A stretch of DNA of 64,000 nt from Flavobacterium gawalongense (GCF_007097265.1 NZ_VJZP01000024.1:1-64000); one strand, 5' to 3'; positions 51,864 through 62,608 are shown, numbered from the stretch's first letter. Notes: generated from the sequence alone by a model not told the origin. Program-made: numbers and translations.

Positions 51864-52316
51864 ATGATTATAGATACTCTAGAAAATGCTTCAAAATATT
51901 TTAGTATAAACCCTTTTTTTAAAGAAGCATTTGAATTTATCATGGGCCACAGTAATCTTGAAAAAGCAGAAGATGGTACTGTTGGTACTTTTGAAAATTT
52001 AAAGGCTTTTGTAGCAACATTCCAAGGGGTATCTAAAGAAACTGGTTTGTCGAAATTTGAATGTCATGATAAGAATATTGATATTCAGTATTGTATATCG
52101 GGAAAAGAAACTTTTGGCTGGAAGCCCAGACAGAAATGTGTGATACCTAATGGGGATTATAATCCGGAAAAAGATGTGCGATTTTTTAGTGATGCACCTG
52201 ATCTGTTTTTCGAATTAGCAAAAGGTCAATTTGTCATTTTTTTTCCAGAGGATGTTCACGCTCCCATGATTGGAGAGAGAGAAATTAAAAAATTAGTAAT
52301 AAAAATTAAGATATAA
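51864..52316 (+). CDS. YhcH/YjgK/YiaL-family (EbgC-like) protein
   Basis: 150 residues, a cupin-like beta-barrel of the YhcH/YiaL/DUF386 group: HDKNIDIQYCISGKETFGW, FFSDAPDLFFELAKGQFVIFFPEDVHAP with conserved His/Glu metal ligands. Family members open or isomerise sugars, such as anomerase or sugar-acid roles. In this operon it may catalyse mutarotation or ring opening of a uronate or KDG, a step like that of KdgF; this is inferred from position. Confidence 0.8.
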   Translation: MIIDTLENASKYFSINPFFKEAFEFIMGHSNLEKAEDGTVGTFENLKAFVATFQGVSKETGLSKFECHDKNIDIQYCISGKETFGWKPRQKCVIPNGDYNPEKDVRFFSDAPDLFFELAKGQFVIFFPEDVHAPMIGEREIKKLVIKIKI

Positions 52317-52326
52317 ACATAAGTAA

Positions 52327-52992
52327 ATGAAAAATATCCAACAAGTAACAGATACCATTGTTCAACAGGGAATATTGCCTTTGTATTTTAATACAGATGA
52401 AACAATAAGTGTTGAAGTGCTTAAAGCTATCTATAAAGCAGGAATAAAAGCGGTTGAATATACGCACAGAGGAGATACAGCCTTAAATAACTTTAAAGCA
52501 CTTGTTAAATTAAGAAATTTAGAAATGCCTGGTTTGTTAATTGGTATTGGTACAATCAAAAATTTAAACCAAGCTAAAGAATATCTTGAAGCAGGAGCTG
52601 ATTTTATAATAAGCCCTGGTTTTGTTCTCGAAATTGCAAGCTATACACTAAGCAATGATATTTTTTATGGGCCAGGTTGTATGACACCTTCGGATATAAT
52701 TGCAGCTGAAAATGCTGGAATACGATTCATTAAATTATTTCCCGGCAACATACTAGGAATAGAATTTTTGAATAGTATCAAAGATATTTTTCCAAATCTT
52801 TTATTCATGCCTACAGGAGGAGTTGATGCTACTAAAGAAAGTATTGAAGCTTGGTATAAAGCAGGAGTTTGTGCTGTGGGTATGGGTAGTAAACTTATCA
52901 GTAAAACAGTAATGGATCAAAAGGAGTATCAATCTATCGAAAATAATACCACTGCAGTTTTACATTTAATTCAAACAATAAAAAACAAATAA
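52327..52992 (+). CDS. eda: KDPG aldolase (bifunctional KHG/KDPG type)
   Basis: 221 residues, class I aldolase of the Eda family. GIKAVEYTHRGDTAL with the general-base Glu (EYT), FIKLFPGNILG with the Schiff-base Lys and FMPTGGVDAT are conserved. It cleaves KDPG to pyruvate and glyceraldehyde-3-phosphate. It begins 10 bp after the YhcH gene. Confidence 0.92.
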   Translation: MKNIQQVTDTIVQQGILPLYFNTDETISVEVLKAIYKAGIKAVEYTHRGDTALNNFKALVKLRNLEMPGLLIGIGTIKNLNQAKEYLEAGADFIISPGFVLEIASYTLSNDIFYGPGCMTPSDIIAAENAGIRFIKLFPGNILGIEFLNSIKDIFPNLLFMPTGGVDATKESIEAWYKAGVCAVGMGSKLISKTVMDQKEYQSIENNTTAVLHLIQTIKNK

Positions 52993-53003
52993 ATAATATA
53001 AGC

Positions 53004-53816
53004 ATGAATGATTTATTCAATTTAAAAGGGAAAGTAGCTTTAATAACAGGAGGAGCAGGGGTTTTAGGAGGTCACATGGGTGAAGTTTTGGCACAATCCG
53101 GTGTAATTACTGGTATAATGGGATTATCCATGGCAGAAGCAGATCTTGTAGTGAATAAAATTAACGCTAATGGAGGACAAGCTTTTTCTGTAGTAGCCAA
53201 TGTATTAGACAAGGATTCCCTTGAAAAAGTAAGAGATTTAATAGTAGAAAGATACGGAAGACTTGATATTTTAATTAATGCCGCAGGAGGAAATATGCCA
53301 GGCGCGACTATTGCTCCAGATAAGGCAATTTTTGATATGCTGACAGGTGATTTACAAAAGGTATTAGACTTAAATATTATTGGTACAATGTTACCAACGC
53401 AAGTTTATTCTGAAATTTTTGCTAAACAAAAACAAGGAGTAATTATCAATATATCTTCAGCTTCGGCACAACGTCCTTTGACTCGTGTTGTGGGATATTC
53501 TGCATCAAAAGCTGCTGTCGATAATTTTACTAAATGGATGGCTGTGGAAATGGCAACTAAATTTGGAGAAGGAATACGTGTTAATGCCATTGCACCAGGA
53601 TTTTTTATTGGAGAACAAAATAGAGCTCTATTATTAGAATCGGATGGTAGTTTGACAACCAGAGGAGAGAAAATTATTGATCAAACTCCAATGCGACGAT
53701 TTGGTGTGCCAGATGATTTAAGCGGAACATTAATTTGGCTGTGCAGTGATGCTTCTAAATTTGTTACGGGTATTAGTGTAAATGTAGATGGTGGATTTGG
53801 AGTATCAAGTATATAA
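53004..53816 (+). CDS. SDR oxidoreductase, probable D-fructuronate (mannonate) reductase
   Basis: 270 residues, classic short-chain dehydrogenase: cofactor loop TGGAGVLGGHMG, NAAGGN, catalytic Ser and YSASKAAVDNF, and a long insert typical of mannonate/fructuronate oxidoreductases of Bacteroidota (NRALLLESDGSLTTRG). It replaces the unrelated UxuB of E. coli. It completes the chain between uxaC and uxuA; without it the pathway would have a gap, which supports the assignment. Confidence 0.85.
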   Translation: MNDLFNLKGKVALITGGAGVLGGHMGEVLAQSGVITGIMGLSMAEADLVVNKINANGGQAFSVVANVLDKDSLEKVRDLIVERYGRLDILINAAGGNMPGATIAPDKAIFDMLTGDLQKVLDLNIIGTMLPTQVYSEIFAKQKQGVIINISSASAQRPLTRVVGYSASKAAVDNFTKWMAVEMATKFGEGIRVNAIAPGFFIGEQNRALLLESDGSLTTRGEKIIDQTPMRRFGVPDDLSGTLIWLCSDASKFVTGISVNVDGGFGVSSI

Positions 53817-53850
53817 ATAAAGTAAATAATAATATATAAAATATAAGCAA

Positions 53851-55041
53851 ATGGAACAAACATGGAGATGGTTCGGTCCTAATGATTCAGTAAAATTATC
53901 AGATATAGCACAAGCGGGTGCAACTGGGGTTGTAACTGCATTACATCATATTCCCAATGGAGAAGTATGGGAAATAGTGGATATTCTGGAAAGAAAGCGA
54001 ACAATTACATTTAAAAATGCAGAAGTAGACAATACTTTAACGGGTCTTCAATGGTCTGTTGTGGAGAGTATACCAGTACACGAGGACATTAAAAAACAAA
54101 CAGGAAATTACCTTCAATATATTGAAAACTATAAGCAAAGTATCAAAAACCTTGCTGCTTGTGGAATATATACGGTATGCTATAATTTCATGCCCGTATT
54201 GGATTGGTCCAGAACCGATTTGGCTTATGAAATGCCTGATGGGTCAAAAGCATTGCGATTTGATATTAATGAATTTACAGCTTTTGATTTATTCATTCTT
54301 AAAAGACCAGATGCAGAAAAAGAGTATTCAGCAGAACGAATTGCTGCTGCTACTGCTTGTTTTAAAGCATTGAGCGAAGCTGACAAAGTGAAACTACAAC
54401 AAAATATTCTTGCGGGTTTACCTGGTGCCGAGGAAGCGTATAGTGTCCAAGAATTTCTGACAGTTTTAGACGGTTATAAGAACATTGACGGTGCTAAACT
54501 AAAAGCAAATCTTTATTATTTCTTGAAAGAAATCATCCCGGTTGCCGAAAGTGTTCATGTAAAAATGGCAATCCATCCTGATGATCCTCCATTTCCAATC
54601 CTTGGTTTACCAAGAGTAGTAAGTACGGAAGCCGATTTAATTGAAATGTTAGCAGTTGTAGATTCTCCTTCAAATGGTTTTACCATGTGCACAGGTTCTT
54701 ATGGTGTAAGACCAGATAATGATCTTGCCGGTATGATTGATCGTCATGGTGATAAAATGAATTTTATTCATTTGAGAAGTACCAAAAGAGAAAGCGACGG
54801 AAGTTTTTTTGAAGCGAACCATTTAGAAGGTAATGTGGATATGTATGCTGTTGTAAAAGCGATTATCAAGAAACAAAAAGAAACAAACAATATAATCCCA
54901 ATGCGTCCTGACCACGGACATCAGATGTTGGATGATTTAAATAAAAAAACAAACCCAGGCTATTCAGCAATTGGTCGTTTGAGAGGTCTTGCCGAGTTGC
55001 GAGGTTTAGAAATGGGAATTGAAAAAAGTCTATTTAATTAA
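53851..55041 (+). CDS. uxuA: D-mannonate dehydratase
   Basis: 396 residues, UxuA family from the first residues ([21 protein letters not shown]). Metal and substrate residues visible in [38 protein letters not shown] and [10 protein letters not shown]. Converts D-mannonate to KDG with loss of water. Follows the SDR by 34 bp. Confidence 0.96.
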   Translation: MEQTWRWFGPNDSVKLSDIAQAGATGVVTALHHIPNGEVWEIVDILERKRTITFKNAEVDNTLTGLQWSVVESIPVHEDIKKQTGNYLQYIENYKQSIKNLAACGIYTVCYNFMPVLDWSRTDLAYEMPDGSKALRFDINEFTAFDLFILKRPDAEKEYSAERIAAATACFKALSEADKVKLQQNILAGLPGAEEAYSVQEFLTVLDGYKNIDGAKLKANLYYFLKEIIPVAESVHVKMAIHPDDPPFPILGLPRVVSTEADLIEMLAVVDSPSNGFTMCTGSYGVRPDNDLAGMIDRHGDKMNFIHLRSTKRESDGSFFEANHLEGNVDMYAVVKAIIKKQKETNNIIPMRPDHGHQMLDDLNKKTNPGYSAIGRLRGLAELRGLEMGIEKSLFN

Positions 55042-55048
55042 AATATTT

Positions 55049-56476
55049 ATGTCTAAAAAAATATTTATTTCAGACGATTTTTTGTTGAATAATCCTTCAG
55101 CAATAGCACTTTATAACGAATATGCTAAAACGCAGCCTATTCTGGACTACCACAATCATTTGTCTCCAAAAGATATAGCCGAAGATCGCCAGTTTGAAAA
55201 TATTACCCAGATTTGGATTGAAGGGGATCACTATAAATGGAGGGCCATGCGAGCAAACGGAATTGATGAAAAATATATTACAGGTGATGCAACTGATTTG
55301 GAGAAATTCAAAAAGTGGGCAGAAACAGTTCCATATACCTTAAGGAATCCTTTGTATCATTGGACACACATGGAATTAAAAATATATTTTGGAATAGAGG
55401 AACTTTTAAATGCCGAAAATGCCGAAACTATTTTTAATACCTGTTCAGCCTTATTACAGACTCCAGATTTTAGCGTCAAAAATTTATTGCGCAAAATGAA
55501 TGTACTTGTAGTAGGAACTACTGATGATCCCACAGATGATTTACGCTATCATAAAAAAATTCAGGACGATAAATTTGAAATAACGGTTGTTCCTACTTTT
55601 AGGCCTGATAAAGCTGTTAATATTGAGAATAGAATTGAATTTATTGGTTGGATTGATAAACTTGAAAAAAGTGTTGGCTATGTTATCAATAATTTTGAAT
55701 CTTTTGTAAATGCTATTCAAATGCGTCATGATTTCTTTCACGAAATGGGTTGTCGTATATCTGATCACGGACATGCAACTTATTATGCTTCAGATTTCAC
55801 AGCAGATAAGGTTGCTGTAATTTTTGATAAAGCAAGGGAAGGGAAAAAGCTTAGTGATTTAGAAATAGACAAATACAAATCAGCAATGCTTTTGAAATTA
55901 GCATTAATGAATAATGAAAAATCCTGGACACAACAGTTTCATGTGGGTGCTATTCGAAATAATAATAGTAGGATGAATCAGATGCTGGGTCCTGACAACG
56001 GTTTTGATTCTGTTGGATCTCCAAATACTGCCGAAAAAATGTCTCGATTTTTCGATACACTTAATCTGGCTAACGGGTTAACAAAAACTATTGTTTATAA
56101 TCTCAATTCGAGTGAAAGCGAGATGGTGGCTGCAATGGTTGCTAACTTTAATGAGGCGCCAATTCCTGGAAAAATGCAATATGGAGCTGCTTGGTGGTTT
56201 TTAGATCAAAAGCAAGGAATAGAAAATCAGTTAAATGTATTGTCGAATTTTGGGTTGCTGAGCAGATTTGTCGGAATGGTTACCGATTCAAGAAGTTTTA
56301 TGTCTTTTTCACGTCATGATTATTTCCGTCGTATCCTTTGCAATAAGCTTGGGCATGAAATTGAAAATGGTGAGTTGCCCGACGATAGTGCTTTGATTGG
56401 AAATATAATCGAGAATATTTGTTATAATAATGCATTTAAATATTTAAATTTAATTCTAAATGGACATAAAAATTAA
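55049..56476 (+). CDS. uxaC: Glucuronate isomerase
   Basis: 475 residues from ATG 55049 (MSKKIFISDDF). UxaC family of the amidohydrolase superfamily: DYHNHLSPKDIAEDR with the metal-binding HNH, TTDDPTDDLRYH, RISDHGHATYY, MVTDSRSFMSFSRHDYFRR. Converts D-glucuronate to D-fructuronate (or galacturonate to tagaturonate). No tagaturonate reductase or altronate dehydratase is seen, so glucuronate is the likely substrate. Its end overlaps exuT by 17 bp. Confidence 0.95.
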   Translation: MSKKIFISDDFLLNNPSAIALYNEYAKTQPILDYHNHLSPKDIAEDRQFENITQIWIEGDHYKWRAMRANGIDEKYITGDATDLEKFKKWAETVPYTLRNPLYHWTHMELKIYFGIEELLNAENAETIFNTCSALLQTPDFSVKNLLRKMNVLVVGTTDDPTDDLRYHKKIQDDKFEITVVPTFRPDKAVNIENRIEFIGWIDKLEKSVGYVINNFESFVNAIQMRHDFFHEMGCRISDHGHATYYASDFTADKVAVIFDKAREGKKLSDLEIDKYKSAMLLKLALMNNEKSWTQQFHVGAIRNNNSRMNQMLGPDNGFDSVGSPNTAEKMSRFFDTLNLANGLTKTIVYNLNSSESEMVAAMVANFNEAPIPGKMQYGAAWWFLDQKQGIENQLNVLSNFGLLSRFVGMVTDSRSFMSFSRHDYFRRILCNKLGHEIENGELPDDSALIGNIIENICYNNAFKYLNLILNGHKN

Positions 56477-57821
56477 AAATTACCGTTGGACAATTTGCGG
56501 GCTTTTGTTTTTTGCTACAACAGTGAACTATCTGGACAGGCAAGTACTTAGTCTATTGGCCCCTGCTTTATCGAAAGAATTCAACTGGTCTAATACTGAT
56601 TATGCTAATATTACTGCGGTATTTCAGTTTGTGTATGCCGTCTCTATGCTTTTTGCAGGAAGAATTATAGATAGATTAGGTACAAAATGGGGATATATCC
56701 TTGCTATTAGTATTTGGTCAATTGGGGCCATAATGCACGCCTTTTCAATCGCTATTGGAAGTGTTTTTACTAATGTATTGGCATGGGTAGGTATTACGGC
56801 GGTTCCTATATCAATTGCAGGATTTATGGTATCTAGAGCAGTTTTAGGTTTTGGAGAATCTGGAAATTTTCCGGCTGCTATAAAAGTGACAGCGGAATAT
56901 TTTCCAAAAAAGGAGCGTGCTTTGGCAACAGGTATATTCAATTCAGGTTCAAATGTTGGTGCTATATTAGCACCATTAACGGTTCCATGGATTGCTGTTC
57001 ATTGGGGATGGCAAAGTGCCTTTATAGCAGTTGGTGCAATAGGTTTTTTATGGATTTTATTTTGGAATGCTTTATATGAAAAACCTGAAAATCAAAAGAA
57101 GTTGTCCAAAGAAGAATTTGATTATATAGCCAGCGAAAATGACACCACTATTATTCAGATAGTCGAAACAGAAGAAAAGGTTGCTTGGATTAAATTATTA
57201 GGTTACCGTCAAACTTGGGCCTTTGTAATTGGAAAATTTTTGACAGATGGTGTTTGGTGGTTCTTTTTATTTTGGTTGCCAAAATATCTACAAGCAGAGT
57301 TTAACATGGTAGGCACCGCTATCGTTTTACCCTTAGCGGTTTTATACAGTATGACAATGATTGGTAGTATTGGAGGAGGTTGGTTTCCTGTTTATTTTAT
57401 TAATAAAGGTTTTACACCTTATGATGGCAGAATGAAAGCCATGTTAATCATTGCCTTAATTCCGCTAGTGGTGCTATTGGCACAACCGTTAGGATATATT
57501 AGTTTTTGGATTCCAGTAATACTGATAGGTTTAGGAGCTTCGGCACATCAGGCTTGGTCTGCTAATATTTTTACTACTGTATCCGATATGTTCCCCAAAA
57601 AAACCATAGGTTCTGTGGTTGGAATCGGAGGTATGGCTGGAGGAATAGGAGGGGTTTTAGTTACAAAAGTTGCTGGGGCTTTATTCGATCATTATGAGAC
57701 TTTAGGAGAAATTAAAACTGGTTATACCCTTGTGTTTATTTTTTGTGCCACAGCTTATTTGTTGGCTTGGTCAATAATGAAGATGTTGGTTCCTAAATAT
57801 GCTCCTATACAGGATTTATAA
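56460..57821 (+). CDS. exuT: MFS hexuronate transporter (ExuT-like)
   Basis: 453 residues, about twelve membrane helices; starts IKNYRWTICGLLFFATTVNYLDRQVLSLLAPAL, the well-kept first helix of ExuT/anion-cation symporters, and has GFGESGNFPAAIKVTAEYFPKKERA. Imports glucuronate across the inner membrane with protons. Last gene of the operon; start lies inside the end of uxaC. Confidence 0.92.
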   Translation: MDIKIKNYRWTICGLLFFATTVNYLDRQVLSLLAPALSKEFNWSNTDYANITAVFQFVYAVSMLFAGRIIDRLGTKWGYILAISIWSIGAIMHAFSIAIGSVFTNVLAWVGITAVPISIAGFMVSRAVLGFGESGNFPAAIKVTAEYFPKKERALATGIFNSGSNVGAILAPLTVPWIAVHWGWQSAFIAVGAIGFLWILFWNALYEKPENQKKLSKEEFDYIASENDTTIIQIVETEEKVAWIKLLGYRQTWAFVIGKFLTDGVWWFFLFWLPKYLQAEFNMVGTAIVLPLAVLYSMTMIGSIGGGWFPVYFINKGFTPYDGRMKAMLIIALIPLVVLLAQPLGYISFWIPVILIGLGASAHQAWSANIFTTVSDMFPKKTIGSVVGIGGMAGGIGGVLVTKVAGALFDHYETLGEIKTGYTLVFIFCATAYLLAWSIMKMLVPKYAPIQDL

Positions 57822-57843
57822 TTCTGGATTCTTTACTTTTATA

Positions 57844-59001
57844 TTAAAAAAAAAGAAGCTTGTCGTGGTTACCATGTGGCACATCTCTAAAGAGTATCCA
57901 ACCTTGGATAATTGAGAAAAATTTTTGAAGACCAATCCAAAAAGTTGTGATGTCTGGTTTTCTTTCAGATAGATAGCCTTTCCATCCACCTAATCTAGCA
58001 ATAACCCATATATATCGTTTTAAATCAGACGATTTATATGGGTTTTTCAATTTTTCGGTTTTGCCTTCTAATTGTTTCATTTGTAATTCCAAACATTCTA
58101 TTTCTTCTTCAGAAAAGCAACTTCTAGGTTCTGTTTCTTCCTCTGTCGCATAGGCAATTTGCATAATGAATAGTTTTATAATGGTTTTCAACATCATTAA
58201 AGTTAGCTTTCGTATAGCCTTTCCTTGTGAGAGTTCACTCGCTTCTATGGTTATTTTTGTAAAACGAACCTCTATTTTGGCTGTTCGCTTGCGCATCTTT
58301 TTTCTTTTATCTCCTTCTAATTCAATTGTGTATATTCCTTGAAGTGGTTGAGAACTTAGATAATCGAACAGTTTGATTTTATTACCCAAAATTCGATTAA
58401 ATCGTGACCTAATCAGCAAATGTGTTTTATTGCCAGGCACAAGGCATAACTGCTCATAAATATCACCCTCTCTGTCTTGAATAATGATTATTTCTTTGGC
58501 TTTTTGTAGTGTTTTCTTTGTTTTAATAGAAGAAACGATCCATTTATAGGACTCTTTTTCTTCAATGGGTATGCTGTTATGAATGTATGTTTCTTTTTAG
58601 GAGGCAGTTCATGTTCTCTATTCCAAATTTTTATATCTGAAAAACCGTAAGGCATCAAAGTATCAGTATCGAGAACATAACTAGGGTGAATGTAAAAACC
58701 AAGACGTCTTTCATTTGCAATTGGTATAGCCTATAAATTCATACTTTTTTATTCGATTTCTATGGTTGTAGAGGTTTATTTCGCTAGTGTCCTGAATGTA
58801 CAATACGGTTTTATCTTCGATACAACTGGTGCAATTAGAAGCCATATTTCTCACAATATCTTGTTCACTAACATTAACATTATCGTTTCGTAGAAAACAA
58901 TACATCGCTTTGGTTTCGGAGTCGCTTTCTGCTAATTGTCTTATCGAATAAATACTATTAACAAACAAGCGATTGAGAATAGAATTACCTCTATTCAACA
59001 A
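57844..59001 (-). pseudogene. Decayed IS4-family (Tn5-like) transposase
   Basis: Three pieces in different frames on the minus strand. 59001-58711 gives the N-terminal part (SIRQLAESDSETKAMYCFL, TVLYIQDTSEINLYNH with the first catalytic Asp). A middle piece in another frame reads NERRLGFYIHPSYVLDTDT. Then from about 58590 to 57844 comes IIIIQDREGDIYEQL (second Asp) through IEASELSQGKAIRKLTL to the end LGGWKGY..PDITTFWIGLQ. At least two frameshifts separate them (near 58715 and 58590). The block with the catalytic Glu, normally between RFTKITIEA and the IE.S motif, is gone. Inactive remnant between the uronate operon and the SusCD pair. Confidence 0.88.
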
Positions 59002-59513
59002 TTACTTGTCTTTTAAATTTTCAAAATATCTTGTCTGCACTTTTTTCAAATATATCAAAAATATTTGTGTCGAGACGGTAGCTATTAATGGCTTTTTTTT
59101 ATTGTCTCATTTTTAGAAAAATAACAATATTATACTTGTTTGTATCTTAAGATTAGATTTTAGAAGGAGATATTTGAAACTCTTTCTTGTTACCTTTTGA
59201 GTTAAAATGCCTTCTTTTTATTGAGCCATAATTGTTTAGTAGAAAATAAAGATTGAATATTAATTATTAATAGATTTAATGTGCGTTTATAGTTACAAAT
59301 TAATCATTTTAGGGATCGTTTAATTAAAATTAATATTTTTTTTAGAAAGAAAAAAATATATTTTTTGTTACGATATTATCGCTAAATATCTTTTTTTAAG
59401 ATATAAAAATGATATATAAGTGTATAATTGTGTATAAAATTACATATAATTAAATTTTATTTTTATTTTTTGAATAATTAATGATTTTATTTTTTATATC
59501 AAAAAATATGACT
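59002..59513. other. AT-rich gap upstream of the second SusC
   Basis: About 510 bp from the end of the transposase remnant to the SusC -7 box. Very AT-rich with T runs; no gene or strong hairpin was seen. Confidence 0.4.
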
Positions 59514-59530
59514 TATGTTTGCGTACACGG
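59514..59530 (+). promoter_or_regulatory. -7 box with overlapping half-operator, second SusC
   Basis: TATGTTTG (59514-59521) matches TAnnTTTG. GCGTACACGG (59521-59530) follows at once; its reverse complement shares CCGTGTACG with O1 of kdgK. No clear -33 box. Confidence 0.55.
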
Positions 59531-59553
59531 TTTTAATTTTAGCTTTTTTAAAA

Positions 59554-59575
59554 ATTTCGTGTGCCCACACGAAAT
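59554..59575. promoter_or_regulatory. LacI-type operator upstream of the second SusC
   Basis: TTTCGTGTGCCCACACGAAA (59555-59574) is palindromic except for the centre and carries the core CGTGTGCCCACACG (59558-59571), in line with O1 and O2 of the hexuronate operon. Confidence 0.7.
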
Positions 59576-59637
59576 AAATTAAAAAATAAATTTAATTCAA
59601 CAACAACCAAAAAAAATAATATTAAACCAAAAAAATT

Positions 59638-62583
59638 ATGAAAAAAACAATTTTTATGTTGCTCTTAGTTTTCTCTACTGTTATTTATGGCCAATCTGAA
59701 AAAATAAAAATTTCAGGTAAAATAGTAGATGAAAATAATCAACCGCTACCTGGGGCCTCTATTCTTATTAAAGGCACAAATAATGGAGCGGCTACTGACT
59801 TTGAAGGGGCGTATGCTATACTGGCTAATACAGGTTCTACATTGGTATTTACCTTTATTGGTTACGATCAGAAAGAAATTGTAGTTGGTAATCAAACGGC
59901 TATTGATGTAAAGCTAAGTCCTACTAATAACACTTTAGATGAAGTTGTTGTTGTAGGGTATGGTACACAGAAAAAGTCGGATGTGACAGGGTCTGTTACT
60001 TCTTTATCAAAAGAGCGACTTTCTCAACTTCCCGTTACCAATGTACTACAATCTGTTCAAGGTGCCGTTGCCGGGGTAAATGTAACTCAGAGTTCATCTG
60101 CTCCTGGAAGTGGAACTTCTGCCCAAATTCGAGGGGCGAGTTCTATTAGTGCTTCTACAGGGCCTTTTATTGTTTTGGATGGTATGCCATTTAGCACTAC
60201 AGGTGGATCTTTAAATGATATTAATCCTAATGATATTGAATCTTTGGAAATATTGAAAGATGCTTCGGCAGTCGCGATTTATGGAACCAGGGGATCAAAT
60301 GGTGTTATTTTGATTACTACCAAAAAAGGAAAATCAGGAAAACCAGTTATAAAATTCAACACTTATGCAGGTATTGAAGAGTTTTCTAATAGAATAAATC
60401 CTTTGGGACCAGCTGAATATGTGCAAAAATATGCAGACTGGAAGACACAGTCCGGATCTAAGGATACGAATGTTTTACCGAATCTTTTTGAGCAACAAAA
60501 CTATGCAAATGGAGTAGTTACCGATTGGATTGATCAGGTGGATCAACTAGGGAAAATTCAAAATTATAATGTGAGTATCTCTGGAGGCAGCGAAAGTGTT
60601 AAGTACTATATTTCAGGGGATCTATTGGAGCAAAAAGGAGTGTTGAAAGGGTATAATTTTCAACGTGGGAGTCTTCGATCAAATATTAATGCCAAAATAA
60701 CACCTTATTTAGACGGAGGAGTAAATTTATTTTTGACAAACAATAATTATGACGGTGGCCATACTAATTTAACTTTGGCAGGCAGAATGAGTCCTTATGG
60801 TACTCTTTATGATGCAAATGGAGATTATGAAGTGTTTCCAATGTTTGGAGAACTTTTATACAGAAGCCCATTGGCTAGGTTGAATAGCCCTCGTAACGAC
60901 AGAAACCAAAATATTACAGCGAATGCTTTTTTTGATTTAAGCCCAGATTTTTTACCGGGATTTAAATACAAATTAAATGTAGGATATACTTTGGTTCCGA
61001 CTCAGTTTCAAAGTTATTTAGGCAGAAAAACGGGAGATTTATTAGGTACGGCTATGATATCGAATAGCGAAACAAGAAGTATGACCGTTGAGAATATATT
61101 TAATTACAACAAAAGCTGGAAAGATCACAGTATAGCGATTACCGGACTTTATAGTGCGCAACAAACCGATTTCTTTTCGTCTACTACATCCGCTTCAGGA
61201 TTTATTAATGATCAGTTGGCTTTCAATAATCTATCGACTGCATCTTCTACGTCTGCAAGTTCTCAGGGATATAAGTCAAATCTTTTGTCACAAATGTTAA
61301 GAGTAAATTACTCCTATGCCAGTAAGTATCTTTTTACCGCTACAGCAAGGAGAGACGGTTACTCCGCTTTTGGATCTAATTCTTCAAAATATGGTTTGTT
61401 CCCTTCGGTAGCATTAGGTTGGAATATCTCGAAAGAAAAGTTTTTAGAAAATTCGGATTTTGTTAGTAATCTGAAATTAAGAGCTTCTTATGGACTTTCA
61501 GGAAATCAGGCAATTAATCCAAACGTGACTTCATCAACTGCGACTACTGTCAGATTGCCTTTCAATGGTGTTAGTACCGTAGGTGTTGTAGCCAATGTAT
61601 TGGGTAATAAAGATCTTACCTGGGAAAGTACCCTTGGAACTAATGTTGGGTTAGATTTTGAATTGTTAAACAAAAGGATTTCCGGAACTATTGATGGGTA
61701 CAGTACAAATACCAAAGATTTATTGTTATTACGCGCAATACCAGTTGTAACGGGTTATAGTCAGGTATTCCAAAATTTAGGTGAAGTGTCTAATAAAGGG
61801 TTGGAGATTTCGCTAAAAGCTACGGTTCTTAATAATGGGAATTTTAGATGGGAGACCAGTGCCAATTTTGCGACTAATAAAAACAAAATTGTTGATTTAT
61901 ACGGCGATAAAAAAGATGACATCGGTAATAGATGGTTCATAGGTAAGCCAATAGGTGTGGTGTATGATTACAAACAAGTAGGAGTATGGCAGGTAGGAGA
62001 AGATCCTTCAGGAGTAGACCCTTCAGCTAAACCGGGAGATTTAAAATTTGCCGATACCGATGGAAGCGGAACTATTACTCCGGCTGACAGAGTTGTTTTA
62101 GGCCAGACTAGTCCAAAATGGACAGGAGGGATTACCAATACTTTCCATTATAAAGATTTCCATTTAAATGTTTTCATTCAAACAGCGCAAGGAATTACTA
62201 AAAGCAATAACTTGTTGGATTATAGAGATTTTGGAGGCAGAGAAAATTTACCTTCAGGAATTGGGTATTGGACAGCAGCAAATCAGAATAATTCAAGACC
62301 TGCACTTTCTTATACCAATACAAGAGACTATAATTATCCAAAAGACGCCAGTTATACAAGGCTAAAAGATGTAACTCTAAGTTATGTAGCCAATACTAAA
62401 GTACTTGATAAATTAAATTTAGGAGGATTAACAATATATATGAGCGGTAGAAACCTTGTAACCTGGACCAAATGGTTTGGATGGGATCCAGAGGCTGATT
62501 TTGATAAAAGTTATGCATTCGACACGAATAGTTATCCTTTGACTCGTGTGTTTACAATTGGTACTAATATCACTCTAAAATAA
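59638..62583 (+). CDS. SusC/RagA-family TonB-dependent receptor of the hexuronate locus
   Basis: 981 residues: signal peptide (ending VIYGQS), carboxypeptidase-like domain (ISGKIVDENNQPLPGASILI), TonB-box-like DEVVVVGYGTQKKSDVTGS, plug (VLQSVQGAVAGVNVTQ, FIVLDGMPF, RGSNGVILITTKKG) and barrel ending FTIGTNITLK. Shared operator motifs with the kdgK operon suggest it imports glucuronate-containing oligosaccharides. The SusD partner starts 25 bp on. Confidence 0.95.
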   Translation: MKKTIFMLLLVFSTVIYGQSEKIKISGKIVDENNQPLPGASILIKGTNNGAATDFEGAYAILANTGSTLVFTFIGYDQKEIVVGNQTAIDVKLSPTNNTLDEVVVVGYGTQKKSDVTGSVTSLSKERLSQLPVTNVLQSVQGAVAGVNVTQSSSAPGSGTSAQIRGASSISASTGPFIVLDGMPFSTTGGSLNDINPNDIESLEILKDASAVAIYGTRGSNGVILITTKKGKSGKPVIKFNTYAGIEEFSNRINPLGPAEYVQKYADWKTQSGSKDTNVLPNLFEQQNYANGVVTDWIDQVDQLGKIQNYNVSISGGSESVKYYISGDLLEQKGVLKGYNFQRGSLRSNINAKITPYLDGGVNLFLTNNNYDGGHTNLTLAGRMSPYGTLYDANGDYEVFPMFGELLYRSPLARLNSPRNDRNQNITANAFFDLSPDFLPGFKYKLNVGYTLVPTQFQSYLGRKTGDLLGTAMISNSETRSMTVENIFNYNKSWKDHSIAITGLYSAQQTDFFSSTTSASGFINDQLAFNNLSTASSTSASSQGYKSNLLSQMLRVNYSYASKYLFTATARRDGYSAFGSNSSKYGLFPSVALGWNISKEKFLENSDFVSNLKLRASYGLSGNQAINPNVTSSTATTVRLPFNGVSTVGVVANVLGNKDLTWESTLGTNVGLDFELLNKRISGTIDGYSTNTKDLLLLRAIPVVTGYSQVFQNLGEVSNKGLEISLKATVLNNGNFRWETSANFATNKNKIVDLYGDKKDDIGNRWFIGKPIGVVYDYKQVGVWQVGEDPSGVDPSAKPGDLKFADTDGSGTITPADRVVLGQTSPKWTGGITNTFHYKDFHLNVFIQTAQGITKSNNLLDYRDFGGRENLPSGIGYWTAANQNNSRPALSYTNTRDYNYPKDASYTRLKDVTLSYVANTKVLDKLNLGGLTIYMSGRNLVTWTKWFGWDPEADFDKSYAFDTNSYPLTRVFTIGTNITLK

Positions 62584-62608
62584 GTAATAACTTTTAATAA
62601 CTTTTAAA

